From Acetobacter ghanensis (GTDB lineage: Bacteria > Pseudomonadota > Alphaproteobacteria > Acetobacterales > Acetobacteraceae): a DNA stretch of 64,000 nt. The stretch lies in NCBI RefSeq assembly GCF_001499675.1, contig NZ_LN609302.1, forward strand, positions 2,389,896 through 2,453,895, written 5' to 3'. The notes beneath the pieces are model-generated. The model was not told where the DNA came from. It worked only from the letters and a program-made list of their open reading frames with translations, and made no database searches. Shown here piece by piece: positions 55,322 to 63,794 of this stretch. How positions within the stretch are numbered: position 1 is the first letter of the stretch; each line of letters opens with the position of its first letter. The position numbers and the translations under genes were made by a program.

Positions 55322-57694
55322 TCAGAACCCGGCAGACACCGTTCCCATGGCCATGAATGGTGTTGAAACATAGTAGCTGGGTGCCCCACCGGCAGCGATT
55401 GTGCTCCCCCGCACGCCTGTTGTGGCATATGCGTTGGACTTGGCGCTGTAGGTTCCGGAAAGATAATGGTTATTAGCAAGGTTGATGATGTTCAAACGAA
55501 TTTCCGGGTTTTTAAGCGGCCCAATATTGCGCAGACGATAACCAGCAGTCAGGTCGGCCTGCACGTAGGGGTCGATGGATGCATCGTTCATGAACGTGGA
55601 ATACTGCCTGCCCACCCATTTGATCCCGACATTGCCGAACAGCTTGCCATCATCATAATCCAGACCAAAACCGAGCTGGTATTTGGGGGCGCCAATGGCC
55701 GTTTTTCCTTTAGTTGGCAGGTAGTCCTGACCAACCATAAGGTTGTTGTCCTGCTTGGCGTTCAGATATTCAGCCGACATATAGGGCCGGAAATGATGGA
55801 TGGGTGCTGTCCCAATTTCGAAGTCAACACCACGGGCATGTTGGCCACCACCATTAAGCTGAGATGGTATCTGCTGGGTGCCGTTGTAAATGACCGTGCT
55901 GACAAGGCGGTTTGTAAAGTTGTAGTTAAAGAACGTCAGCCGCGCCATAACCTTGTCTGACGTATAACGATAGCCCAGTTCTTCCGAAATCGAGTATTCC
56001 GGCTTCAGCCCAGTGTTGGCCGCTTTGGTAATGGCGCCATTATACGTGCTGGGATAGAGGGCATTTGTTGTGGGCATTCTGAATGCCGTACTGCCGTTCA
56101 TGAAAAACTGATGATGGGAATTGATAGCATACGTAATCCCCACATTTGGCAGAGGCTCAGCTGTATTGGTTTCCATGCGGCGTGGCGTGCCCGGCAGGGA
56201 GTCAACAGCAAGCCGGTTGACCATCGCCTCGCGGAAACCCGCGCTGATTTTCAGCCTGTCGTGCAAAAGAGATACCGTATCACCAAGGTACAGAACGTTG
56301 GTGGTCACGTAAGAATGGGACGCCATAAGATAGATGGGCTGACCATCGGACAGGGTGTAATAATGGCTGTCTCCCCACGCATTGAGCGGAGACCCGCTGG
56401 AGTCAAGCTTGCCATACTGCGAAAACAGGTTGTCGTTTTCGTATTGGAACCAGTACCCGAATGTCAGCGTATTATGCCGCGTGGCATAAACCAGGTTGGT
56501 ATTGAAGCCCGAGCGGGATGTTTCCTCAATATAGGGTTCGTACACCATGGAGGAGCCGCCAATCTGGCCGTTTCCATTCAGGTCCACCTGATAGCTGGTC
56601 AGGCCGCTATACACCGCGTTTTCCGAGACCACACCACCAAAGCCCGTCGTGCCATAGTTGTAGTACGTATAGGGCGTGAAGTTGAAGGTTAGGAACTTGT
56701 TCAGCTTCAGCTTTGTCGGCAACGAAACCAGCAGGGCCTCATAGGGGTTCTGATGCAGTTTGTAGTATTTGGTGTTTGTGCCATTGCCGTAGTTCTTGCC
56801 ATAGTTGTAGCTGGACCCGGCATCAAACTGCGCCTGCGTAGGGTACGCATAGTTGGAAATATTGAAGTTTCCGTAAGAGATTGTCAGCTTGGAGCGGCTT
56901 TCTGCCCCCCATTCCTTCAACAACCCAAGGTCAAAATGGGTTTTGGAATCATGCCCTGCGCCACGGGTGTGGTCGGCCTCTGTCTGGGAAACGGACATGA
57001 ACATCCGCACGCCTGTGTGCCCGATATCGCCGGTATCCACCCGCACAAAGCCACGGGCCATGCTGTAGGAACCACCCGTTGCATCGGCCGTTACATGGAA
57101 ATGGTGCGAAGGGTCACGCGTGAACATGGTGACAACACCACCAGAGGCGTTGACCGTTGGCGTTGTAATATCGGGAGCGCCCTGCTCAATCCGAACGCGT
57201 TCCTGGTTTTCGGTATCAGCCCATTCGGATGGGTTGACCTGACTGTTGTAGGAACTGGTGACGGGAATACCTTCGTAAACAAAGCCCATCTGGGAGGAAT
57301 CAAGCCCACGCACGGAAAAGCCTGCCCCACCAAACTGCATACCAAACGGGTCGCCCGATGCCGCGTTTGCCCCCGGTGTCAGCTTCAGCAGCTGAAACGC
57401 TGATTGTGTGGGGGACTGCTTGGCAATAAAATCGCGCGAAACCGTACTGGCCGATTTCTCGCCGGTTTCCTTGGTAATCAGACCGCCGCCGAACTGCCGC
57501 CCGGTGACCCCCATGGCAGAAATTTCGCCCGAGCCATGAACTTCCAGATATTCGTTATTTTTACTTTGAGCCGCTGACTTTTTATGTGTGTTGGCGCTCT
57601 TGGTGGTTTCTGCTGCATTCGCCTGAATTAGGGGCATATGCGTTACCAGAGAGACACAGCCTGCCAACAAAAAGAACTTTCTACTGCAACGCAT
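55322..57694 (-). CDS. TonB-dependent outer-membrane receptor
   Basis: A 790-residue protein with a signal peptide (MRCSRKFFLLAGCVSLVTHM), a plug domain (about residues 70-205, with QSAFQLLKLTPGANAASGDPFGMQFGGAGFSVRGLDSSQMGFVYEGIPV and ASGGVVTMFTR) and a 22-strand barrel ending in the terminal aromatic F of VSAGF. It has no siderophore gene nearby. As first gene of an operon with an esterase, MFS, hydantoinase and P450, it probably takes up the catabolic substrate rather than iron. Confidence 0.93.
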   Translation of the reverse strand: MRCSRKFFLLAGCVSLVTHMPLIQANAAETTKSANTHKKSAAQSKNNEYLEVHGSGEISAMGVTGRQFGGGLITKETGEKSASTVSRDFIAKQSPTQSAFQLLKLTPGANAASGDPFGMQFGGAGFSVRGLDSSQMGFVYEGIPVTSSYNSQVNPSEWADTENQERVRIEQGAPDITTPTVNASGGVVTMFTRDPSHHFHVTADATGGSYSMARGFVRVDTGDIGHTGVRMFMSVSQTEADHTRGAGHDSKTHFDLGLLKEWGAESRSKLTISYGNFNISNYAYPTQAQFDAGSSYNYGKNYGNGTNTKYYKLHQNPYEALLVSLPTKLKLNKFLTFNFTPYTYYNYGTTGFGGVVSENAVYSGLTSYQVDLNGNGQIGGSSMVYEPYIEETSRSGFNTNLVYATRHNTLTFGYWFQYENDNLFSQYGKLDSSGSPLNAWGDSHYYTLSDGQPIYLMASHSYVTTNVLYLGDTVSLLHDRLKISAGFREAMVNRLAVDSLPGTPRRMETNTAEPLPNVGITYAINSHHQFFMNGSTAFRMPTTNALYPSTYNGAITKAANTGLKPEYSISEELGYRYTSDKVMARLTFFNYNFTNRLVSTVIYNGTQQIPSQLNGGGQHARGVDFEIGTAPIHHFRPYMSAEYLNAKQDNNLMVGQDYLPTKGKTAIGAPKYQLGFGLDYDDGKLFGNVGIKWVGRQYSTFMNDASIDPYVQADLTAGYRLRNIGPLKNPEIRLNIINLANNHYLSGTYSAKSNAYATTGVRGSTIAAGGAPSYYVSTPFMAMGTVSAGF

Positions 57695-57940
57695 TTCCGA
57701 TCCTCCGCCTTCCCATTAGGTGAAAACTATAGCCTGTCAGACACATGGGATTCGTACACTTAATTTCGAATCCGAAACATTATGAAACGTAACAAACTAA
57801 ATATAGAAAAGGAAAATAATTTTGATATTATTAATTTAAATACACAATATGCTTTATTAGTAGCAAAAATAACACACAACAATTGTTAATTTTATTTATA
57901 CTTTGCGGAATTCCATCGGTTTTCTCCGACTATTCCCAGT
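57695..57940 (-). promoter_or_regulatory. Promoter region of the receptor operon
   Basis: A 246-bp AT-rich gap between the reductase stop and the receptor start. It carries the inverted repeat and weaker shared operator described at 57752-57780. Further upstream the sequence is dominated by A/T (57781-57905), typical of a promoter region; no unambiguous -35/-10 pair could be chosen. Confidence 0.45.
57748..57780 (-). promoter_or_regulatory. Inverted repeat and weaker shared operator before the receptor operon
   Basis: GGATTCG (57748-57754) and CGAATCC (57767-57773) form a perfect 7-bp inverted repeat with a 12-base spacer. On the minus strand the region reads ATGTTT (57780-57775), 15 bases, then GTGTACGA, so it matches the left half of the shared element and its spacing but only part of the right half. 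It lies about 55-85 bp before the receptor start. Confidence 0.45.
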
Positions 57941-59173
57941 TTAAACCGACCTTAAAAGGCTCTTTAGGTCAAACTGAGTATCCTGAACCTGCTGGGCCGT
58001 TGGGTTAGCCCCTGCCGCCAAAAGCCTGCGGGCCAGCATATGCTGTGCTGGGGCATTCACCGTTTCAACCGCGCCCAGTCTTCCATCAGCATGAAAATGA
58101 AAGAAGGCCCCCTTCCCACCTTTGGGCGTATCGCGCGTGATGCACGCCATACCCGGTTGTATCATACCCGCAGTCTGGAATTTGCTTCCCAGCTGATCGG
58201 ACCAGAACCATGGAATAGGTGCGTAGGTCTGAGGTTTTCCCATGATAACAGATGCCACAATACGCGCCTGATCCATGGCATTTTGCACACATTCCAACCG
58301 CATGGTCTGCCCTGCTGGACCCACGGGGAATCTGCTGCAATCTCCAATAGCAAAAACAGACGGGTCTGATGTTCTGAGGGCATGGTCAACCACAATCCCA
58401 TCATCACACATCAGGCCAGCGGCTTTTGCCAGTTCCTGATTAGGCACAATACCAATGCCCAGAATGACCATGCCTACGGGGATAACCGTACCATTGGCCA
58501 GAACAACACCGGAGACAACGCCATTATGGTCCTCAATGGCGCTCACCCCACAACCAAGATGCAGGGTTGTGCCCGCCGCCACATGCATATCCGCGACAAG
58601 GCCGGAGAGTGCGGCAGACGCAGCACGCATCAGCAATCTGGGGCCCGCCTCCACAACATGGACTTCTTTTTTAAAATACACGCGTAATGTTGCAGCCAGT
58701 TCCAGCCCCACGTAACCGCCGCCAACCACCACGACCGCGCCGGACGTTGTCGCCGCGACCTTTGCAATCCTATCCGCATCCTGCACTGTGCGTAGAGAAT
58801 ACACATGCTCGGGCAGTTTTGCGCCAGACCACGGGCGGGGGCGGCTCCCCGTAGCAATAACCAGATGCTCATACGCCACAACACCACCATCGGCGAGCAG
58901 CACGGTTTTTGCCGCGGGATCTACAGCCTTTGCACCAACACCCCGCAACAGGGAAACATCTTCCTCTTTGTAAAAAGACTCGCCCTTTAAACAAAGATTC
59001 TCATAGTCCACGGTAGCGGTCATATACCCCTTGGACAAAGGCGGCCGGTGGTAGGGCAGCACATCCTCGTCGCTAATCAGCGTTACCTTCTTGCCGTACC
59101 CAGCTTCCCGCAGGGCTGCAGCGCAGGTAACACCTGCATGGGATGCGCCAATAATAACCGTGCCCGCGCCCAT
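57941..59173 (-). CDS. FAD-dependent ferredoxin reductase
   Basis: A 410-residue NADH:ferredoxin oxidoreductase of the putidaredoxin/palustrisredoxin reductase kind. FAD motif VIIGASHAGVTCAAALREAG, ENLCL-type LPYHRPPLSKGYM, NAD motif VVVVGGGYVGLELAATL, and the second FAD motif VFAIGDCSRFP. It overlaps the ferredoxin gene by one base (TGATG) and should pass electrons to it for the P450, the Rieske oxygenase or both. Confidence 0.93.
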   Translation of the reverse strand: MGAGTVIIGASHAGVTCAAALREAGYGKKVTLISDEDVLPYHRPPLSKGYMTATVDYENLCLKGESFYKEEDVSLLRGVGAKAVDPAAKTVLLADGGVVAYEHLVIATGSRPRPWSGAKLPEHVYSLRTVQDADRIAKVAATTSGAVVVVGGGYVGLELAATLRVYFKKEVHVVEAGPRLLMRAASAALSGLVADMHVAAGTTLHLGCGVSAIEDHNGVVSGVVLANGTVIPVGMVILGIGIVPNQELAKAAGLMCDDGIVVDHALRTSDPSVFAIGDCSRFPVGPAGQTMRLECVQNAMDQARIVASVIMGKPQTYAPIPWFWSDQLGSKFQTAGMIQPGMACITRDTPKGGKGAFFHFHADGRLGAVETVNAPAQHMLARRLLAAGANPTAQQVQDTQFDLKSLLRSV

Positions 59174-59496
59174 CAGAACTGCCGATCCGGGACTTCAACC
59201 ACCATCCCGTCCAGACTGTCCTCAAATATAACCTGACAGGCCAGGCGGCTATTGGGGCGGCGTTCTGCTGCAACCCCTTCTAGCATATCGGCCTCTTCCG
59301 CCGTTGGTTCGGGTAGGGCTTGTGCGTGTTTTTCATCAATATAAACATGGCAGGTGGCGCACGCACAGGCCCCGCCACACTCCGCGTCAATCCCACGAAT
59401 ATTGGCTTGGATGGCAAGCTGCATGACACTGACACCACTTTTGGCATCCACTTTGCGAATGCCGCCATCACGCTGGTGAAAAATCAGTTCTGGCAT
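59173..59496 (-). CDS. [2Fe-2S] ferredoxin, putidaredoxin/adrenodoxin type
   Basis: A 107-residue ferredoxin starting MPELIFHQRDGGIRKVDAKS. The cluster ligands have the vertebrate-type spacing: C in DAECGGACACATCHVYID (C-x5-C-x2-C) and a fourth in NSRLACQV. The start at 59496 gives the usual length; in-frame sequence upstream to 59721 runs into the divergent Rieske gene. Similar ferredoxins serve CYP199A and CYP101 enzymes. Confidence 0.93.
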   Translation of the reverse strand: MPELIFHQRDGGIRKVDAKSGVSVMQLAIQANIRGIDAECGGACACATCHVYIDEKHAQALPEPTAEEADMLEGVAAERRPNSRLACQVIFEDSLDGMVVEVPDRQF

Positions 59497-59608
59497 ACTC
59501 GGACGTTCCATAGCTTGAAAACCACATTGAAGCGACGGGTGGGCCGGAGCCCTTTTTGTCGCGATGTCAAAACGAACTTGCATACTTTCATCATTTCTTG
59601 CAAGCATA

Positions 59609-59637
59609 ATGTTCGGATAAAGAAAATATGTTCGCAA
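59609..59637 (+). promoter_or_regulatory. Candidate shared operator, copy 3 (ferredoxin/Rieske divergent promoter)
   Basis: ATGTTC at 59609, 15 bases, then GTTCGCAA at 59630, the same layout as upstream of carbamate kinase and the FdrA operon. It lies between the divergent ferredoxin and Rieske start codons, 46 bp before the latter, so one bound regulator could control both directions. Confidence 0.55.
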
Positions 59638-59683
59638 AGAAAACAAATTCTCTGATCGCACACGCCACAGGAGACCCCAACCC

Positions 59684-61006
59684 ATGATGAGCGCCGAACA
59701 AAATGCCCTGATAACCCGCATTACGCAGGATCAACCCGCGGGTAAGCTGCTACGCCATTACTGGCAGCCCGCGGCCCTTGCTGTGGAGCTGGAAGGCCAG
59801 CGCCCCATCCGCCCTGTAGAGCTTTTGGGCCAACACTTTGTGCTGTTCCGGGATGAGGACGGCAATCTGGGGATGCTCGACCGAGACTGCCCCCACCGCA
59901 ATGCGGACCTAGCCTTTGGCCGTCTGGAAGATGGCGGGCTACGGTGCCCTTTTCATGGCTGGTTGTTTGACGTTAAAGGCCGATGCCTGCAAACCCCAGC
60001 CGAGCCCAAAGGCAGCACCCTTTGCAAGCGTATTCAGCAGAAATCCTACCCGGTTATTGAAAAAAGCGGCATTATCTTTGCCTATCTGGGCGAAGGTGAG
60101 CCGCCTGCATTCCCCGATCTGGACTGTTTTGTGGCTCCGGATGACTATGTGTTTGCCTTTAAAGGGTTAATTGACTGCAACTGGTTGCAGGCCCTTGAGG
60201 TTGGCATTGACCCCGCCCATGCCAGTTTCCTCCATCGTTTTTTTGAAGATGACGAACCCGAATCTGCCTATGGGCGGCAGTTCCGCGCCACATCGGCCGA
60301 CAGCAATATTCCCATGACCCGCGTGCTGCGCGAGTTTGACTGCCCCGACATTGCCGTGGAAACAACGGATTATGGCCTACGCCTGATTACCACCCGCACC
60401 ATGAACGAGGAAAATACCCATGTGCGGGTCACCAATGTTCTGTTCCCACAGGCTTTTGTTATTCCACTTTCCAGCGAAATGACCATTACCCAGTGGCACG
60501 TGCCGATTAACGATACGAGCTGCTACTGGTACGCCATCTTCACCAGCTTTTCCGGTCCGGTCAACAAGAAGCAGATGCGCGAACAACGCCTGAAGCTTTA
60601 CACCCTGCCCGACTACCGCCCCCGTGTTGGCCGCGCCAATGACTATGGATTCGACCCCTACGAACAGGCCAGCAAAACCTACACCGGCATGGGGGATGAC
60701 ATTAACGTCCACGACCAATGGGCCATCGAATCGCAAGGGCATATACAGGACCGCACGCGCGAACATCTAGGCCAGACGGATAAGGGCATTATTGCCTACC
60801 GCCGCATGTTGATGAACGCCATCGACCGGGCACAGCGGGGGGAAACACCGCTTATGGTGCTCAACACCTCGCAAGCCACCCAGATTCAAGGCCCGGCCAC
60901 CATGGACGGAGTCGGTCCGACCAACGGAACAGAGAACTACTGGAAAGACGTAGATGCCCGCCGCCGCAACGCCGCCCCATGGCGACAGGACGCGGCACAG
61001 GCGTAA
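59684..61006 (+). CDS. Rieske non-heme iron oxygenase, alpha subunit
   Basis: A 440-residue oxygenase component of the phthalate-dioxygenase type. The Rieske cluster motif is CPHRNADLAFGRLEDGGLRCPFHGW (C-x-H ... C-x2-H), near residues 68-92. The mononuclear iron ligands are in IDPAHASFLHRF (His and His), with a later Asp. Start is ATG at 59684 or the next ATG at 59687, preceded by AGGAG. No separate beta subunit is present, consistent with the homotrimeric group. It would need a reductase; the divergent ferredoxin/reductase pair is the obvious partner. Confidence 0.92.
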   Translation: MMSAEQNALITRITQDQPAGKLLRHYWQPAALAVELEGQRPIRPVELLGQHFVLFRDEDGNLGMLDRDCPHRNADLAFGRLEDGGLRCPFHGWLFDVKGRCLQTPAEPKGSTLCKRIQQKSYPVIEKSGIIFAYLGEGEPPAFPDLDCFVAPDDYVFAFKGLIDCNWLQALEVGIDPAHASFLHRFFEDDEPESAYGRQFRATSADSNIPMTRVLREFDCPDIAVETTDYGLRLITTRTMNEENTHVRVTNVLFPQAFVIPLSSEMTITQWHVPINDTSCYWYAIFTSFSGPVNKKQMREQRLKLYTLPDYRPRVGRANDYGFDPYEQASKTYTGMGDDINVHDQWAIESQGHIQDRTREHLGQTDKGIIAYRRMLMNAIDRAQRGETPLMVLNTSQATQIQGPATMDGVGPTNGTENYWKDVDARRRNAAPWRQDAAQA

Positions 61007-61017
61007 GGAGCGCAACG

Positions 61018-62451
61018 ATGGGCTTTGTTCAAAAACACGGGTTATGGACGCAAGAACAGCAACAGGCCGCTCTAGCAGTCAAACGCCAGATCCATGCGGA
61101 CAATGTTGAGGTTATTCGCTTTTCCTTTCCCGATCAGCATGGAATCCTGCGTGGCAAAACACTGGTTGCCGATACGCTGGACAGCACATTTGCAAACGGT
61201 ATTTCTCTGGCGTCTTCCCTGCTGCTCAAGGACACGGCCCACCGTACCGTCATTTCCATTTTCTCGGCTCAGAATGCGATCGGGGATACGGAAGTCCGTG
61301 GCTCGGCCGATATGTGCATGGTGCCAGACCCAACAACATTCAAAGTGCTGCCATGGGCCCCGCATACAGGCTGGATGCTGTGCGACCTGTATTACAGGGA
61401 TGGTCGCAAGGTGCCCTATGCCACACGCCATATTTACAAAGATGCCCTAAGCCGTCTGGCTGAAACAGGCTATGAGCTGATGGCCGGGCTGGAGGTGGAA
61501 TTCCACCTGACACGTATTGAAAACCCACGCCTCCAGCCAGACGACGCCGGGCAACCCGCCACCCCTCCGGACGTATCGCTAACACATAGGGGGTACAATT
61601 ACCTGACGGAACTGAACTACGACCAGATAGACCCGATGATGGAGGTCATGCGCAAGGCGGTTCAGGGTCTTGGCCTTGGTCTGCACTCCCTTGAGGTCGA
61701 GTTTGGCCCCAGTCAGGTAGAAATGGTGTTCAAGGCGGATAAGGGCCTCAAACCTGCTGACGACATGATTTTGTTCCGCTCGGCTGTTAAACAGGTTTGC
61801 AGGCGGCATGGTTTTCATGCCAGTTTTATGTGTCGCCCACGCCTGCCCTCAGTTATGTCCAGCGGATGGCACCTGCACCAGTCCTTGTGCAATACGCAGG
61901 GGCAGAATGTTTTTATTCCCGCCAATGCGGATGAACCACTGTCTGCCACTGGCATGGAATGGCTGGGAGGACTTTTGAACAATGCCGGTGCCAGCACGGT
62001 TTTTTCAACCCCCACCATTAATGGATACAAGCGTTACCGTCCGTTTTCCCTAGCGCCAGACCGGGCCGCATGGGGTATAGACAACCGCGGTGTCATGCTG
62101 CGTGTGCTGGCAGGCCAAGGCGACAAAGCCTCTCGGATTGAAAACCGGGTGGGAGAACCCGCAGCCAATCCGTATCTTTACATGGCATCTCAGGTTATTT
62201 CCGGCATGGATGGCCTGCGCACCAAAGCACAGCCCGGACTGCCGGTGGACGCCCCATACGAGACACAGGCCCCCTTCCTCCCCACCACACTGGCACAGGC
62301 GGTCAATGCGCTGGACAAAAGTTCTGTCTTTCGGGCCGCCATGGGTGATACGTTCATCAACTATATCGTTGAAATCAAGCGTTCCGAAATAAAGCGCTAT
62401 GAGCTGGAAGTCTCGGAATGGGAGCAACGAGAATATTTTGACATGTTCTGA
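61018..62451 (+). CDS. Glutamine synthetase-like ligase (gamma-glutamylamide synthetase family)
   Basis: A 477-residue glutamine-synthetase-fold protein starting MGFVQKHGLWTQEQ; the AAGGAG just before 61018, overlapping the Rieske stop, decides the start. Core motifs: LEVEFHLTR and VEFGPSQVEMVF (metal ligands), SGWHLHQSL (the family's GxHxHxS loop), NGYKRYRPFSLAPDRAAWGIDNRG and RIENRVGEPAANPYLYMA. It is not the housekeeping GlnA, because the Tyr adenylylation loop and ammonia-site motifs are altered. Relatives ligate glutamate to amines such as putrescine, isopropylamine or aniline. The gamma-glutamyltransferase at 43.9 kb would reverse it. Confidence 0.88.
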   Translation: MGFVQKHGLWTQEQQQAALAVKRQIHADNVEVIRFSFPDQHGILRGKTLVADTLDSTFANGISLASSLLLKDTAHRTVISIFSAQNAIGDTEVRGSADMCMVPDPTTFKVLPWAPHTGWMLCDLYYRDGRKVPYATRHIYKDALSRLAETGYELMAGLEVEFHLTRIENPRLQPDDAGQPATPPDVSLTHRGYNYLTELNYDQIDPMMEVMRKAVQGLGLGLHSLEVEFGPSQVEMVFKADKGLKPADDMILFRSAVKQVCRRHGFHASFMCRPRLPSVMSSGWHLHQSLCNTQGQNVFIPANADEPLSATGMEWLGGLLNNAGASTVFSTPTINGYKRYRPFSLAPDRAAWGIDNRGVMLRVLAGQGDKASRIENRVGEPAANPYLYMASQVISGMDGLRTKAQPGLPVDAPYETQAPFLPTTLAQAVNALDKSSVFRAAMGDTFINYIVEIKRSEIKRYELEVSEWEQREYFDMF

Positions 62452-62515
62452 CCTCCCTCGCCCTCAATAACAACCGACCATCCCTTAGCAAGGCCCCCAA
62501 CACACAGGAACCGGC

Positions 62516-63766
62516 ATGAAAATTCTTCCTCTGGCCTCTTCCCTTCTGGCTGTTGCCACGGTTCTTTTGCCTGCACCAACCAGAGCCGCAGCGCCCGCCG
62601 CCTTTTATGACTGGACGGCACCCGTAACCGCTGCTCCCGGCACATTGCTCCGCAGCGAACCGCTTAAGGCTGACTGGCTTCCAAAAGATACGGGAAATGC
62701 CTACAAAATTCTGTACAGTTCGCGCAATGGCATGGCGGCGGATGGCAACGTGCCGGTTTCGGGCTATGTGCTTTTTCCTTCTGGCCCGGCACCCAAAGGG
62801 GGCTGGCCGCTGGTGATCTGGGCGCATGGCACAACAGGTGTGGCGGATGTGTGCGCCCCATCGTGGATGGGTCCCCGCCCCAGAGACCAGCTTTACCTGA
62901 ATACGTGGCTCAAGCGCGGTTTTGCCATTGTTGCATCCGATTATCAGGGCTTAGGCACACCGGGAACACACCCTTACCTGCTGTACAGGCCCGAAGCCTA
63001 CAGCCTGCTGGATGCGGCCCGTACGGTACTGGCCCAGCACAACTTTGCCCTACAAAACAAAATTATGATTGTTGGACAGTCACAAGGTGGGGGGGCCGCG
63101 CTCGCGGCAACATGGGCGTTTCCACAATATGCACCGGAACTGAAGGTTAAAGGCGCCGTGCTAACAGGGTTGGTAACGGCCATCCATCAGGATACCCCCG
63201 AACAGAACGAAAAGCGCTACACAACCGTGGATGCCATGGACCCGGCGTTTGCCACCCTACGGCTGGCAGGCACAGATCAGGCCATTCATCCCGAAACGGA
63301 CCCAACGTCTCTTTTTTCCGAAAATGGAAAAAAAATGCTCGAAGTCGCTCGAACGGGCTGCCTGCATGACCTGTTTGATGAAGCCAAAAAACTGGGCATT
63401 AAAACGGGCAAGGAGCTTTTGGCTGCCGATATTACCGCATACGACCGTGACATGAGCCACTATTTTGAACTCCCCGATGGCCATGTGAGTGTTCCCGTGT
63501 TTTTGGGCACCGGTCTGGCCGATGGCATGGCGGGCACAACGGGGCAGTATGGTGCAGCACTCGCCCTGTGCCGGGCTGGCAGCACCGTGCAATGGCACAC
63601 ATATCCGGGTGTTACGCATAATGGAGCCGTCAATTACTCGCTGCCAGATTCAGCGCAGTTCACGCACGATGTCATGGCCGGGCGGCCCGTTGCCTCATCG
63701 TGCAACAACCTGACACCTCCAGGCCCCGTACAAAAACCTGCCCCCTACATTCCTTTCAACCAGTAA
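62516..63766 (+). CDS. Secreted lipase-family alpha/beta hydrolase
   Basis: A 416-residue protein with a signal peptide (MKILPLASSLLAVATVLLPA ending in TRAAA). The secretory-lipase type fold shows VSGYVLFPSGPAPKGGWPLVIWAHGTTGV, SDYQGLGTPG, the nucleophile elbow VGQSQGGGAALA, an aspartate in FLGTGLADGMAG and a late HNGAVNY. Export to the periplasm or medium is expected. The gene follows the glutamine-synthetase-like gene by 64 bp, so it may provide substrate from an ester. Confidence 0.85.
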   Translation: MKILPLASSLLAVATVLLPAPTRAAAPAAFYDWTAPVTAAPGTLLRSEPLKADWLPKDTGNAYKILYSSRNGMAADGNVPVSGYVLFPSGPAPKGGWPLVIWAHGTTGVADVCAPSWMGPRPRDQLYLNTWLKRGFAIVASDYQGLGTPGTHPYLLYRPEAYSLLDAARTVLAQHNFALQNKIMIVGQSQGGGAALAATWAFPQYAPELKVKGAVLTGLVTAIHQDTPEQNEKRYTTVDAMDPAFATLRLAGTDQAIHPETDPTSLFSENGKKMLEVARTGCLHDLFDEAKKLGIKTGKELLAADITAYDRDMSHYFELPDGHVSVPVFLGTGLADGMAGTTGQYGAALALCRAGSTVQWHTYPGVTHNGAVNYSLPDSAQFTHDVMAGRPVASSCNNLTPPGPVQKPAPYIPFNQ

Positions 63767-63794
63767 TGGCGCATCATCAAAGGACAAGCAGCGC

